A stretch of 64,000 bases of DNA, taken from the NCBI GenBank assembly GCA_002403155.1, contig DHHF01000004.1, forward strand, positions 17,176 to 81,175, written 5' to 3'. Under the pieces are notes generated by a model. It worked only from the letters and a program-made list of their open reading frames with translations. It ran no database searches and had not been told where the DNA came from. The position numbers and the translations under genes are program-made. Below are positions 7,802-16,887 of this stretch, piece after piece. Every line of letters starts with the position of its first letter. The first letter of the stretch is position 1. This stretch comes from Sulfurovum sp. UBA4779. GTDB lineage: Bacteria > Campylobacterota > Campylobacteria > Campylobacterales > Sulfurovaceae.

Positions 7802-9016
7802 TCAACTTTTTACTTTAATTACTGGCTTCAAATCTTCAATTAAAAAAACCGGCTCAGAAAACGGCGCCAATTTCCCAAGAAAATTTAAAAGCGATATCAC
7901 CGGCGAACCATAGAAAAATTTAACATTAGGATTATACATCCATAGCTTATCAGCATATTGATAAATTTTATGCGGCGTATCCCCAAACCCGTCTTTGTTT
8001 TTGTCGAAACCTTCATAATTATCCCAATAATTTCCTTCAAAAAGATTGGTATAGGTTCTCGTTCCGGTTGAATCGTTGATGATATCATCAATATTTCCTA
8101 AAAATATGTTTTCTTTGATGATATTGTTCTCTGAAACCGAATGAAAATGCATGGCTTCAGCGTTATATAAAATCTTATTTCTATTTACAAAATTGTTTGT
8201 ATCGGGCTGAAAAGGAGATCTGTCGATATAAAAACCTTTTGCACAATACAGCACGGTATTGTCCTCGACGGTAAAATTGCTGATCTCTTTAAAACCGATT
8301 CCCATTCCTGTTGCGCCGAGGGAACTTTTCACCACATTGCCCGTTGCTATCGCATCTTGCGAATACATAAAAAATATACCTACCGAATTATAGTTGTAGG
8401 TATTATTTCTCACATAATTCTTTCCTGCATACATAAAATGCAAAGAATATCTGCAATATTCACCGTAATTCTCTTCAATGGTGTTGCCGTGCGAATACCA
8501 TACCACCATATCTCTTGACTTGATCAGAGAATTTTTTTTGATCAAATTATCGTTGCTGTACCATAGCCTTAATCCGTCTCCGCGAAGACCCAGTTCAAGA
8601 TCTTTGGAGTAGATCGTGTTGTTTTGAATGATAGAATTGTTGGTCATTTGCATATCAATGCCAAAAAGACAATCATCGATCACCACATCGCTTACTTCGC
8701 ACTGCTCGGCATTATTTATAGCAATACCTGCATCTTGCTGATGGTGCATAGAGCCGCTATTGATGATTTTCACATTTTTAATCGTCACGTATGAGCTGTT
8801 GACTCTCACGACCGTTCCGTTGTTTTCACCATCGATGACAACACCTTCTTCTTTGCCCACAATACTTAACGGCTTATCAATAACAATATTGCCTTGATAT
8901 ACTCCGGCAGGCAGCTTGATCACCGCACCTTCAGGAGCGCTATTGATCGCATCTTGCAATACATTTGCAAATGCAGCTGCCATAAAAAGATGGAGCAAGA
9001 AAATATTTTTTAGCAT
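7802..9016 (-). CDS. nosD: NosD, periplasmic right-handed beta-helix protein
   Basis: The 404-residue protein has a short signal peptide (MLKNIFLLHLFMAAAFA) and many beta-helix (PbH1/CASH) rungs rich in Asn and Ile, such as VTIKNVKIINSG and NTIEENYGEYC. It ends with the conserved YTNLFEGNYWDNYEG...DGFGDTPH element typical of NosD. NosD works with NosF and NosY and is thought to receive sulfur and hand copper to NosZ during CuZ assembly. It lies between nosB and nosG with 3-bp and 9-bp gaps. Confidence 0.93.
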   Translation of the reverse strand: MLKNIFLLHLFMAAAFANVLQDAINSAPEGAVIKLPAGVYQGNIVIDKPLSIVGKEEGVVIDGENNGTVVRVNSSYVTIKNVKIINSGSMHHQQDAGIAINNAEQCEVSDVVIDDCLFGIDMQMTNNSIIQNNTIYSKDLELGLRGDGLRLWYSNDNLIKKNSLIKSRDMVVWYSHGNTIEENYGEYCRYSLHFMYAGKNYVRNNTYNYNSVGIFFMYSQDAIATGNVVKSSLGATGMGIGFKEISNFTVEDNTVLYCAKGFYIDRSPFQPDTNNFVNRNKILYNAEAMHFHSVSENNIIKENIFLGNIDDIINDSTGTRTYTNLFEGNYWDNYEGFDKNKDGFGDTPHKIYQYADKLWMYNPNVKFFYGSPVISLLNFLGKLAPFSEPVFLIEDLKPVIKVKS

Positions 9017-9019
9017 CTT

Positions 9020-9802
9020 TTATGCTTTCATCTCTTTTAATGCTTTTTGTTTTGCAAAAAAAGCAAGCAAGCTTAGTATACTAACGGCCACCAAAAGATA
9101 GAAACCTATCGTCGGATAGGAATGGGTGGTAAACTGTGCAATCTTCCCGTCACCGAAAACTGTCGGCATAAACGGTTTAATTTTAAACATGCCCCAGTCA
9201 TGCAAATTGTGCCCGAACACATAGAGCCAGAAAGAGTAATCTGCGATAAATACGATCGGCAAAATTGCGGGTATCAGCATGATATAGCTAAACACTTTAG
9301 TATTGTAAGCGATAAAATAAATCATCCCCAAACTCAATAGCAATAGGGCATACGCACCGATTTCTCTCTCTATCGTTCCGCCTTGCCACATCGGATCCAT
9401 ACCTACATAGTGGTTAATCGTATTCATCTCATGCACTTCGCCGCTATATCCGTCAAAGTGGAAATAAACCGGAATACCTTCGGGAAAAGCTTCTTTAGGA
9501 TAGTTTGGCGCTTCAAGCGAAACTGCCCAAATCGGCGTAGAAGCAGGCCCGATCTCTGATGATGTTTTGATCATTTGCTCTAAATTATTATGTGCCTCTT
9601 TGGGAGTCGCTACACTTTTGTATCTGCCTTGATTATATAAGTTCCACACTGTTTTAGCAATTGAAGTAACCTCTTCTGATTTTCCTTCATCTATCTTGTT
9701 AAGTGTTCCGTGAAACGCAACCATCGGAAAAGTAAAACCAATCGTCAACAATATGATCGCAATACTTGCAAATACTCTCGCTTTCAGTAAGCTTTTGTTC
9801 AT
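9020..9802 (-). CDS. nosB: NosB, membrane protein of atypical nos operons
   Basis: The 260-residue inner-membrane protein has one N-terminal helix, a periplasmic region of about 120 residues (with APNYPKEAFPEGIPVYFHFDG) and three or four C-terminal TM helices (FIADYSFWLYVFGHNLHDWGMF). It sits directly after nosZ as in clade II nos operons, where nosB is a marker gene of unknown mechanism. ATG 9802 was preferred over ATG 9826 because AAGGA is correctly spaced from it. An intrinsic terminator separates it from nosZ, so nosB onward may be expressed at a lower level by read-through. Confidence 0.85.
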   Translation of the reverse strand: MNKSLLKARVFASIAIILLTIGFTFPMVAFHGTLNKIDEGKSEEVTSIAKTVWNLYNQGRYKSVATPKEAHNNLEQMIKTSSEIGPASTPIWAVSLEAPNYPKEAFPEGIPVYFHFDGYSGEVHEMNTINHYVGMDPMWQGGTIEREIGAYALLLLSLGMIYFIAYNTKVFSYIMLIPAILPIVFIADYSFWLYVFGHNLHDWGMFKIKPFMPTVFGDGKIAQFTTHSYPTIGFYLLVAVSILSLLAFFAKQKALKEMKA

Positions 9803-9884
9803 TTTCATTCCTTGTGTTAAAGTCATAATTATAATTTAAAGCTATTTAAATTATAAGTAGAACTTTATTATAGTAAATTGACCT

Positions 9885-9919
9885 AAAAAAAAGCAAGAAG
9901 AGCTAAACTCTTCTTGCTT
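9885..9919 (-). terminator. Intrinsic terminator after nosZ
   Basis: On the minus strand a perfect 12-bp stem (AAGCAAGAAGAG / CTCTTCTTGCTT, loop of 5) is followed by a run of T. It begins 17 nt after the nosZ stop codon and precedes nosB. It probably limits transcription into the accessory genes, so that NosZ is made in excess of its maturation factors. Confidence 0.85.
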
Positions 9920-9935
9920 GAATTATACCTAAAGA

Positions 9936-12527
9936 TTAGAAAAGATTCGCGTTTTCTTCTACCCATTTGAGGTATTCAACGATATTTTTCGTCTCTTCAT
10001 CACTCATGTTTTGGTTAGGCATTCTTAGATTGAAGTAGTCAATCATAGATTTTACATAAGGTTCTGCAAAGTGTTTTTCCGGGTTTTTAATAAAGCTTGC
10101 AACCCATTTTTCACCGTCTTCATGTCTTTGAAGAACACCTGTCAAGTCCGGACCTGAACTTACTTTACCGATAACGTGGCATCCGTTACATCCGCCTTCT
10201 GCAAACGCTTTTTCACCGGCTGCTGCTTCGGCTGACTGCTTAGTTGCGATAAGTCTTACCAATGCATCTTTTGCACGGATTCCAACGTCTGCTGTTTTAA
10301 CCATGTACTGCCAGATCATGTTTTCAAACAAGATCGCTTTTTCCATATCGCCGGCTGCTACCGCTTCGTCAGACTGTTTTTTCTCTGCTGCGATTTTGCC
10401 GTATTGGTCAAGCGCATCGTTTACAAGGTTTTTAACCACTTCGTGTTTATCATAGTTGTTCTCTTTCAAGAACTTCACAACGCTTTGAATAACATCGTCT
10501 GTTGCTTTGTTTACGGCTACTGTTTTGTCATACTCAGCTTTTAGCTGCTCTGGAGACATCGTTGCCATTTTCATTTTTTGTGCACTTACATATTTTTTGT
10601 TTGGATCTTTAACCATCATATAACCCATCATCTCTAAGTGAAGCGCAGAACAGAACTCTGTACAGTAGTAAGGGAATACACCTTCTATATCCGCTGTAAA
10701 TTTAACGCTGGCTGTTTTACCCGGCTCAAGCGATGCGTGCACGTTAAAGTGGTCAACGGTAAATCCGTGTGTCTCATCTTCCGCTCTCTCAAGGTTTGTC
10801 AAGTACATCGTTACTTCGTCACCTTTGTTGACAGTAATTCTTTCAGGATTGATGTGAGATCTTACAAGTGTCGCATAGACTTTTACTTTGTTTCCTTCTC
10901 TTTCAACTCTTTCTTGTCCTGCAAGTGTTTTACCTTCATGAATTTCACCCGTTCTTGAGTTTGTACCCATTTCGTATCTTACATGCGGATGAAGCCTTTT
11001 CGCTTGAATCGCAACTGCATTATGCGGTTCACCCAGTGGAATCGGCATATCTACCAATAGATCCATTTTTTTGCCGCTTACATCAATCAACTGGTGGTTT
11101 TGCGGATGCAGTGGGCCAACGTTTTGGAATCTGTCGATCGCAAGTTTGTTAAGAGAAACGATATATTTACCTTGCGGTGTCACAGTTTCACTCTCCATAC
11201 CCATCAAGTGGCCAACGTTATAGTGAACGTTTACTCTGTCAAGCACTTTCAGTTCTTTAAAGTTCCATTTTACGATTTGGCTGTCAACATAAAGAGATGT
11301 AAAAATCTCACCGTCTACATTGCTGTATTGGTTATGTAACGGCCCCAAGCCTAGCTCCACTTGTCCGTGAAGTGCTTTTTTCATATCAAGAATCGGTACA
11401 CCGTACGGATCTTTTCCTGCATACTCTTTCTTTTTAATCAATTCTTGGATTTTCTTGAAGTCATATACAGATGCATGAGTATCAAGTTTTCCGCATACTA
11501 CGATATATTGTCCTGTCGGGTCAACGTCAACACCGTGCGGTGATTTCGGCTCAGGAATCAAGACTAACGCATCATTGGCAACTGCTACATCCATCGGAAT
11601 CACTTTGTGATCGTTGACGATTTTTACGTTTTTAGGGTCTTTTGCCAATTCAGCCAATTTTTGCCAATTGTACACATGCAAGAAGTCTGTGTCATTTCTA
11701 CTGCATCCTGCTTCAAACGGCGGCAATCCCACTTCGATACCGCCGGTATACATTTCTGAGTTAAATGAGTTGGTAAATCCCCATCCGAAAGACATATTTT
11801 TACCGGCATCACTCAAATCTTGCATATATGGCGGCAATTCCAACGTGAAAGACTCTTTTTCTTGAATTCTTCCGATTTTTGGATCGAACTTCCATAGTGT
11901 CACACCGCCGCGGTATGTTTCTTTGTACTCTTCGATCGGATGGTAGTCATTATCAAACGGTGCTGCATATTGGCATGCTTCGAGGATATACTCAGAGTTT
12001 GGCGTAAAGAATGACCCGCCGTGCTCAGATTTGAAAACCGGGTTTACTACGATTTGTTTTGTTTCAAAGTCTGCAAGATCAATAACAGCAACTCTTGGGT
12101 TTGCTTTGTCGTTAATCACAAGCCATTTACCGTCGTATTCACCTTTTGTTTCAGAAAGACCCGGGTGGTGTGTATCACCCCAATTGATTTCTCTTCCTCT
12201 GATGTTTCCTTGTCTGAGTACTTTTTTGGATTCTTCGTCAAATCCATACCCTTGCCAAGGCTCCGGCGTAAATACACCGATGTATTTCAATAGCCTCATT
12301 GACGGTATACCATATACCATCATCTGACCGCTTTGGCCGCCTGAACTGAATGCAACGAACTCGTCTCTTCCGCCTGACGGCAAGTAAGTTTTAGCTGCTC
12401 TGATGACATCCTGCTCGCTTAAGCCTCTGTCTTTCATAACTTTCTCAAGCTCAGCGCTAGCATATGTCATACTTGACGCTATACCAAGCCCGAGAGTTAC
12501 ACCTACAAGTTTTTTGGTTAAACTCAT
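9936..12527 (-). CDS. nosZ: NosZ, nitrous oxide reductase with fused cytochrome c domain (clade II)
   Basis: The 863-residue enzyme reduces N2O to N2 in the periplasm. It has a Sec-type signal (KKLVGVTLGLGIASSMTYASA, no twin Arg), a seven-bladed propeller for the CuZ site (with GDTHHPGLSETKGEYDG and further His such as SPHGVDVDPTG and EPHNAVAIQA), and a cupredoxin CuA domain with EGVFPYYCTEFCSALHLEM (Cys, Cys, His, Met ligands). A C-terminal class I cytochrome c domain (GGCNGCHVIG near residue 780) follows. This fusion and Sec export define the epsilonproteobacterial form. The AGGAGG site 5' of ATG 12527 supports the start. It is first in the nos operon. Confidence 0.98.
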   Translation of the reverse strand: MSLTKKLVGVTLGLGIASSMTYASAELEKVMKDRGLSEQDVIRAAKTYLPSGGRDEFVAFSSGGQSGQMMVYGIPSMRLLKYIGVFTPEPWQGYGFDEESKKVLRQGNIRGREINWGDTHHPGLSETKGEYDGKWLVINDKANPRVAVIDLADFETKQIVVNPVFKSEHGGSFFTPNSEYILEACQYAAPFDNDYHPIEEYKETYRGGVTLWKFDPKIGRIQEKESFTLELPPYMQDLSDAGKNMSFGWGFTNSFNSEMYTGGIEVGLPPFEAGCSRNDTDFLHVYNWQKLAELAKDPKNVKIVNDHKVIPMDVAVANDALVLIPEPKSPHGVDVDPTGQYIVVCGKLDTHASVYDFKKIQELIKKKEYAGKDPYGVPILDMKKALHGQVELGLGPLHNQYSNVDGEIFTSLYVDSQIVKWNFKELKVLDRVNVHYNVGHLMGMESETVTPQGKYIVSLNKLAIDRFQNVGPLHPQNHQLIDVSGKKMDLLVDMPIPLGEPHNAVAIQAKRLHPHVRYEMGTNSRTGEIHEGKTLAGQERVEREGNKVKVYATLVRSHINPERITVNKGDEVTMYLTNLERAEDETHGFTVDHFNVHASLEPGKTASVKFTADIEGVFPYYCTEFCSALHLEMMGYMMVKDPNKKYVSAQKMKMATMSPEQLKAEYDKTVAVNKATDDVIQSVVKFLKENNYDKHEVVKNLVNDALDQYGKIAAEKKQSDEAVAAGDMEKAILFENMIWQYMVKTADVGIRAKDALVRLIATKQSAEAAAGEKAFAEGGCNGCHVIGKVSSGPDLTGVLQRHEDGEKWVASFIKNPEKHFAEPYVKSMIDYFNLRMPNQNMSDEETKNIVEYLKWVEENANLF

Positions 12528-12552
12528 GTTATTACCTCCTTTAATTTTTCTA

Positions 12553-12581
12553 ATGTTAACACAAAATTAACATGATGTCAA
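12553..12581 (-). promoter_or_regulatory. Sigma70-type promoter of nosZ with overlapping inverted repeat
   Basis: Reading the minus strand, -35 TTGACA (12581-12576) and -10 TAACAT (12558-12553) are separated by exactly 17 bp, giving a leader of about 20 nt. A perfect inverted repeat ATGTTAA-N7-TTAACAT (12573-12553) covers the spacer and the -10, as a regulator site would. No FNR-type TTGAT-N4-ATCAA box is present here, unlike at the nor, nir and nrd promoters. Confidence 0.6.
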
Positions 12582-12643
12582 TAGGAAAATTGAAAAATAA
12601 TAAATTAAACAAATAAGCTCAAAAAGTTTTACTTATGAACTTA

Positions 12644-13351
12644 TCAATGGCAGTTTAAAATCGATGCATCGGGATTGAAAATAAAGTCATACCCGCGGTA
12701 AAGCGTATAAAGGCCAAAAGCGATCACGGCGATAGAAGCAAGCCGAAGCATGACACTTCTAAAAGAGGTGTTTTTAAAGATGCCTACAAAAAAAGAAAGA
12801 GAAAACATTGCAGGTATCGTAGACATACCGAATATCAGCATCACAACGGCACCCCAAAAAGCGCTTGCCGTGCTGGCGGCGGTAATAGCAAAAAAATAGA
12901 CAAGCCCGCAGGGCAGCAGCCCGTTCAAAAGGCCAAGAAGATAAAAACTAAAAAGAGATTTAGAATTTAAAAACCTTGTAAACCACTCTTGATACCAGCC
13001 GCTTTTGGAGGTAGAACATTCAAGCAAGGATAAAAATTTTATTTTCCCGAGCAGAGCAAGTCCGGTCAATACCATAGCACCCCCTGCACCAACCAGCAAA
13101 ATACCGTTTGTAGTATTCGAAAAGGTGGCAACACCCCCGGCAAAACCGAAAACAGCACCCAGCACCGTATAGGTGGTTACCCGTCCGAAAGAGTAGAGCA
13201 GATGCGCCAATGCCTGGATTCTTCTTGGCATTTGACTATCAATTTTCGTGCTGGCATATGCAATCGCAATTCCCCCGCACATGCCGATGCAGTGGCCGAA
13301 GCTGCCTAAAAATCCAATCGCGGCAATAGACAATAAGGAAGCAAAATCCAT
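12644..13351 (-). CDS. TauE/SafE-like (UreH_2) membrane protein
   Basis: This 235-residue protein has about six TM helices and the family hallmark GHCIGMCGGIAIAY near residue 20, with two Cys in a membrane helix, and later a conserved LLNGLLPCGLVYFF element. Such sulfite-exporter TauE/SafE (UreH_2) members often sit beside copper-enzyme or cytochrome maturation genes and may handle copper or thiols; the substrate is unknown. The start ATG 13351 shares one base with the preceding stop (TGATG), so it is translationally coupled. It is the last gene of the NosL/ABC cassette. Confidence 0.8.
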   Translation of the reverse strand: MDFASLLSIAAIGFLGSFGHCIGMCGGIAIAYASTKIDSQMPRRIQALAHLLYSFGRVTTYTVLGAVFGFAGGVATFSNTTNGILLVGAGGAMVLTGLALLGKIKFLSLLECSTSKSGWYQEWFTRFLNSKSLFSFYLLGLLNGLLPCGLVYFFAITAASTASAFWGAVVMLIFGMSTIPAMFSLSFFVGIFKNTSFRSVMLRLASIAVIAFGLYTLYRGYDFIFNPDASILNCH

Positions 13352-13857
13352 CAATACCCCAATGCCTTTTTTCTAAGCTTGGGATTTTGAAGCGTTTCTC
13401 CTCGGAGAACCCGCAAATTCATCTCTTCATAGGCGATGAAGCCCTCTTGTTTATTCTTATAGGCGCCAAAACCGTAACTCATCGGCGTAATCTCATTGGC
13501 AGAATACCAGGCTGTTTTGCCGTCTATCCATTCATTGGTATCTTTAGAGTACACCCATACGACGATATCATCTTTAAATGATTTGTCTTTTAAATAATTT
13601 GCCATCCCGCCGATATCATGAAAAAATCTTGTTTTGCCGTCATCCGTAACGATTTGTGATGCAAACTCCAAAGAATTCACTACCATACCGCAGTCGCTGT
13701 CTTGGTATTTGCCCAAAACGATCTCCAGCGGTTTTTTTCCCATGTTGCCCTCTTTGACGGTCACCATCTCTTCTGACGTAACCATTGAAGTAAAAACCGT
13801 GGCAATAATACCCAGAATAATCACAACCACCAATGCCGGCACTATCAATTTTTTCAT
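13351..13857 (-). CDS. NosL-like membrane-anchored protein
   Basis: This 168-residue protein has an N-terminal TM anchor (IVPALVVVIILGIIATVFTSM). Its periplasmic domain matches NosL: YQDSDCGMVVNSLEFASQIV (a reduced Cys-Gly-Met motif with one Cys), TRFFHDIGGMANYL, WVYSKDTNEWIDGKTAWYS and ITPMSYGFGAY, the last nearly identical to VTPMAYGFGAH in the nos-operon NosL. ATG 13857 was chosen because GGAG lies 7 nt upstream and because it gives the ATGA overlap with the preceding gene. It is probably a copper-binding accessory protein. Confidence 0.8.
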   Translation of the reverse strand: MKKLIVPALVVVIILGIIATVFTSMVTSEEMVTVKEGNMGKKPLEIVLGKYQDSDCGMVVNSLEFASQIVTDDGKTRFFHDIGGMANYLKDKSFKDDIVVWVYSKDTNEWIDGKTAWYSANEITPMSYGFGAYKNKQEGFIAYEEMNLRVLRGETLQNPKLRKKALGY

Positions 13858-14813
13858 AAAAATACTCCATTTTTTAAATAATATGCGACAACATACAACG
13901 TGCACACTGCAATGAATATTGTATCCAAAATCAGTGAGTTTCTATAGAGATAATCGGTCTTGAATTTTGTTATCTTTGCAACGGCAAATCCGGCTATAGA
14001 ATAAAAAGAACCTCCAATCAATGACCCCCACAACAAATAACCCACATAATAATACTCTTTTTGAAAAAGGCAATAAGGACATTTGTGTGTCGGAAGCTCA
14101 TAGACATACGTCGAAAAAAAGTATGTCAGCGCATAAAAAGACAATACCAAATAAAAAATATTTGCAATCGTATTGATCAATAAATACTTTTTTATATAGC
14201 TTAAAAACAATAAAACCCATGTGGCATAAAAAAGGCTCAAAACACCGTAAATATCAAGGCCAAACGGCAGTGTTAACCCGGCCGAACTCATCCCGTAAAG
14301 CGCACTGCAGCATAGCACTACCTCTTCCGTGCTGATATTGGTAAAATACAAATACTCGATAAGCAATTCCAAAAGGATTAGGGAAAAAAGCGCCAAATAC
14401 AAATAATATCTTGGCTTAATATACGGAAGATTAACCTCAAGTTTATCTTTGGCATTTAAGATAAGCCAGGTACCGCTGATAAAAATAATCACCACTTTGA
14501 GGGTAAGCAAAATTTGGCCGTATTCATTGGCGCTTACCACACCGGCTGCACACATGGCTCCCGGCAATTTCTCCGAAAGAGAATTGAGCAGGTTGATGAA
14601 AAACGGGAGCAAAACAACTTTTGTGCTGAGGGCAAAATAGAGTATTAGCGATACAAAATAATCCCTTTTTTCCAATGTATACTGCAACTTGGAAGGAGAG
14701 TTGAAATTCCACCGGGTTAGAATCATATAGGCAAAATAAAAAGAAAAAATAAAAAGCAATCCGATCGTAGCTTCTACAAATAAAAATGCTACCAATGACT
14801 TTGAAAAAATCAT
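13854..14813 (-). CDS. Unknown polytopic membrane protein with CPYC motif
   Basis: This 319-residue protein has about eight TM helices. I do not recognise its family. Cysteines are clustered in three places: GAMCAAGV near 88, VVLCCSALYGM near 167 and THKCPYCLFQKEYYYVGY near 242. A CxxC at a membrane edge recalls thiol oxidoreductases (DsbB or VKOR-like) or copper-binding sites. It is coupled by 4-nt overlaps to the ABC ATPase upstream and the NosL-like gene downstream, so it is likely part of the same metal or thiol pathway. Confidence 0.75.
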   Translation of the reverse strand: MIFSKSLVAFLFVEATIGLLFIFSFYFAYMILTRWNFNSPSKLQYTLEKRDYFVSLILYFALSTKVVLLPFFINLLNSLSEKLPGAMCAAGVVSANEYGQILLTLKVVIIFISGTWLILNAKDKLEVNLPYIKPRYYLYLALFSLILLELLIEYLYFTNISTEEVVLCCSALYGMSSAGLTLPFGLDIYGVLSLFYATWVLLFLSYIKKYLLINTIANIFYLVLSFYALTYFFSTYVYELPTHKCPYCLFQKEYYYVGYLLWGSLIGGSFYSIAGFAVAKITKFKTDYLYRNSLILDTIFIAVCTLYVVAYYLKNGVFL

Positions 14814-15487
14814 ACTATCGCGCCTTCTTTGATATGAATCACTTTTAGATCGGGGATCATTTGTTCAAAGATTTCATCATGCGTTGCAACCAAAACAGTT
14901 GTTCCTTGGCTGTTCAGTTTGGTTAAAATTTCTATCACATTTTCAGAGTTTTTTCTATCCAAATTCGCGGTAGGCTCATCTGCCAAAATAAGTTTGGGAT
15001 TGTTGATAAGCGCCCTTGCGATCGCACATCGCTGTTTTTCTCCGCCGGAAAGGTTTCTGGCAGTCGTATCTTTTTTCTTTTCAAGATTGACCATGGAAAG
15101 CAGCGCCAATGCCCTAGTTTGCATATGAGCCACGGGCGCATTGGTAGGAACAAGGGCGGTTTGGACGTTTTCTAGTACCGTAAATTCATCAAAAAGATTA
15201 AAGTTTTGAAAAATAAACCCAAGGTGCTCTCTTCTAAACGTGGAGGCATGAAAATCCGGCATTTTTGAAACAGGGCTGGAAAATACTTCCAACTTTCCGC
15301 TGGTGGGCTTCAAAAGAGCCCCCATCACCGAAAGAAGGGTGCTTTTTCCGCTCCCGCTTACCCCTTTTAGGATACAGAACTCGCCTTCTTTGACACTTAA
15401 AGAGATATTTTTCAATGCATGAAACTCTTGCGGCGTATTTGGCGAAAAGGTGAGATTTAAGTTTTCTATCTCTATTACGTTTGTCAT
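14810..15487 (-). CDS. MacB/LolD-type ABC transporter ATPase
   Basis: The 225-residue ATPase has Walker A GVSGSGKST, Q-loop FIFQNFNLFDEFTVLENV, signature LSGGEKQRCAIARAL, Walker B LILADEPTANLD and H-loop VATHDE. These are typical of LolD/MacB/FtsE-type ATPases that pair with FtsX-fold permeases. ATG 15487 (MTNVIEIENL) gives a 4-nt overlap with the permease gene and was chosen over an upstream start 39 nt earlier. In the context of three NosL proteins it may serve periplasmic copper-site assembly, a role analogous to NosFY; this is inference. Confidence 0.88.
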   Translation of the reverse strand: MTNVIEIENLNLTFSPNTPQEFHALKNISLSVKEGEFCILKGVSGSGKSTLLSVMGALLKPTSGKLEVFSSPVSKMPDFHASTFRREHLGFIFQNFNLFDEFTVLENVQTALVPTNAPVAHMQTRALALLSMVNLEKKKDTTARNLSGGEKQRCAIARALINNPKLILADEPTANLDRKNSENVIEILTKLNSQGTTVLVATHDEIFEQMIPDLKVIHIKEGAIV

Positions 15488-16653
15488 TTGATGGCCTCCG
15501 TCGGGTCTGCAATGGAACTTTTCCATGCCGGATGAAGCGTACTGGCAAGGTAAGGAATCACCGTGATAAAAAAGAGTATCACAAATGAATTTATATCAAA
15601 AAACGGCTCTAAAGCAATATCTTTATAGACATTTTCGCTTCCCAAAAAGATAGAAACAAAAATATTGTTTTTAAACAGAAAAATATAAAGATAGGAAAGC
15701 AGCACGCCGCTTAAGAATGAAACAAACGAAATAATCATCGCTTCGCTCATCTTCCACTTGATCACATCATTGATGCTCCATCCTATCGCTCTTAAGATAC
15801 CGATTTGTTTTTTCCCCGCTCCGCTGATAGAGCTGGCCTGGGAGTAAAAGATGACCAAGAATCCTAAAAAGGCAGTGATAAACAACGTAAGGAATACGCC
15901 GCCTTTGTAGTCATACAATTCATGGGAATATTTAAACATATTGTCTTTGGTGATGATTTTGGAACTAGGCGTAATCAGTAGCAATTTTTGAACGATATTG
16001 TCTATCTCAAGTTTATTGGGGACAATCATGGCAATCTCGCTTGCTTCGTTTTCCTCATAGCCCAAAATCTCTTTGGCAAGCGCCGTATCCATAATGACCG
16101 AATCGTTTAAAAAAAGGTTGGCTTTTTTGTCAAATACGCCGTAAATATTTACTTTTTTCGGCTCCTCGTCTTCGATGATGAAATTGAACATTTTTTCATA
16201 GTAATATTGCTCCAAAAGCTTTTTGACCGCACTTGATACCAGCATGTTGTCTTCCTGCAAAAAAGCCTTTAAATCAAACCCTTTATACAAATGCTTGATC
16301 TGTTTTTCTTGCTCATCATCCAAAAAGTCAACGCCGATGACATTGATATATTTGTTTGCAGTATCAAAAAAATAGTAGCCAAACACCCTTTCATATACTT
16401 TTTCTACCCCGGGAATCTCTTTTATCTCTTCCATGATACCGTTATCGATGGGGTGGTTTCTGGAAGCTTTTTTATACTGGATGAGAATGTCCGGCTGTCT
16501 TTTTAGCTCATCGTCCAAAGAATTTTGAAGCGATGAGGCCGTAAAGATAAAAGAAGAGGCTACAAAGATAAACAATGTAAAAAAAAGGAAAATAACCATA
16601 TTTTTTGATAAATTTCTTACCAATGTCAACGATGCAAATTTAAAAAAATTCAT
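15484..16653 (-). CDS. FtsX/MacB-fold ABC permease
   Basis: The 389-residue protein has one N-terminal TM helix, a large periplasmic domain of about 200 residues, then three C-terminal TM helices. GAGKKQIGILRAIGWSINDVIKWK is the coupling segment typical of FtsX-type permeases (split: GAGKKQIGILRAIGWS, then NDVIKWK). It forms a transporter with the ATPase encoded next (4-nt overlap). MacB/LolE-type exporters usually move lipoproteins, peptides or act as mechanotransmitters for periplasmic partners; the substrate here is unknown. Confidence 0.85.
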   Translation of the reverse strand: MNFFKFASLTLVRNLSKNMVIFLFFTLFIFVASSFIFTASSLQNSLDDELKRQPDILIQYKKASRNHPIDNGIMEEIKEIPGVEKVYERVFGYYFFDTANKYINVIGVDFLDDEQEKQIKHLYKGFDLKAFLQEDNMLVSSAVKKLLEQYYYEKMFNFIIEDEEPKKVNIYGVFDKKANLFLNDSVIMDTALAKEILGYEENEASEIAMIVPNKLEIDNIVQKLLLITPSSKIITKDNMFKYSHELYDYKGGVFLTLFITAFLGFLVIFYSQASSISGAGKKQIGILRAIGWSINDVIKWKMSEAMIISFVSFLSGVLLSYLYIFLFKNNIFVSIFLGSENVYKDIALEPFFDINSFVILFFITVIPYLASTLHPAWKSSIADPTEAIK

Positions 16654-16883
16654 AAATCACTTACCCTCTTTTTATATACAAACGTGCTTTTGTCCGTTTT
16701 TTCGATCCCAAATCTATCGTATCCGAATCTCACATCTGCTTCTTTGGATGAAAAAGCAAACGCAAAAGGGGCATTCATGCTAAGCACCGCATTTGAGGGT
16801 TCGTTTTTAAAAAACACTGTCCCCGACACTCCTGCGGACAATACGAGAAATACTACGATGAAATATTTGTAAAATGTATCCAT
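16650..16883 (-). CDS. Small exported or membrane protein in NosL cassette
   Basis: This 77-residue ORF has an N-terminal hydrophobic helix (YKYFIVVFLVLSAGVSGTVFF) and a short periplasmic tail with an Asp-Arg-rich pattern (DVRFGYDRFGIEKTDK). I do not recognise it. ATG 16883 leaves a 4-bp gap after the upstream stop; an alternative ATG at 16913 would overlap that gene by 26 nt and give 87 residues. It overlaps the permease gene by 4 nt, so it is very likely translated. Confidence 0.65.
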   Translation of the reverse strand: MDTFYKYFIVVFLVLSAGVSGTVFFKNEPSNAVLSMNAPFAFAFSSKEADVRFGYDRFGIEKTDKSTFVYKKRVSDL

Positions 16884-16887
16884 TTTT

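Noticed and set aside
10638..12327. Plus-strand ORFs within nosZ
   Set aside because: They are antisense shadows of nosZ: no ribosome-binding sites, no recognisable family, and the real frame is certain.
12441..12527. Tat signal on NosZ
   Set aside because: There is no twin-arginine motif; the signal is KK with a hydrophobic Sec-type core, which fits the clade II enzyme.
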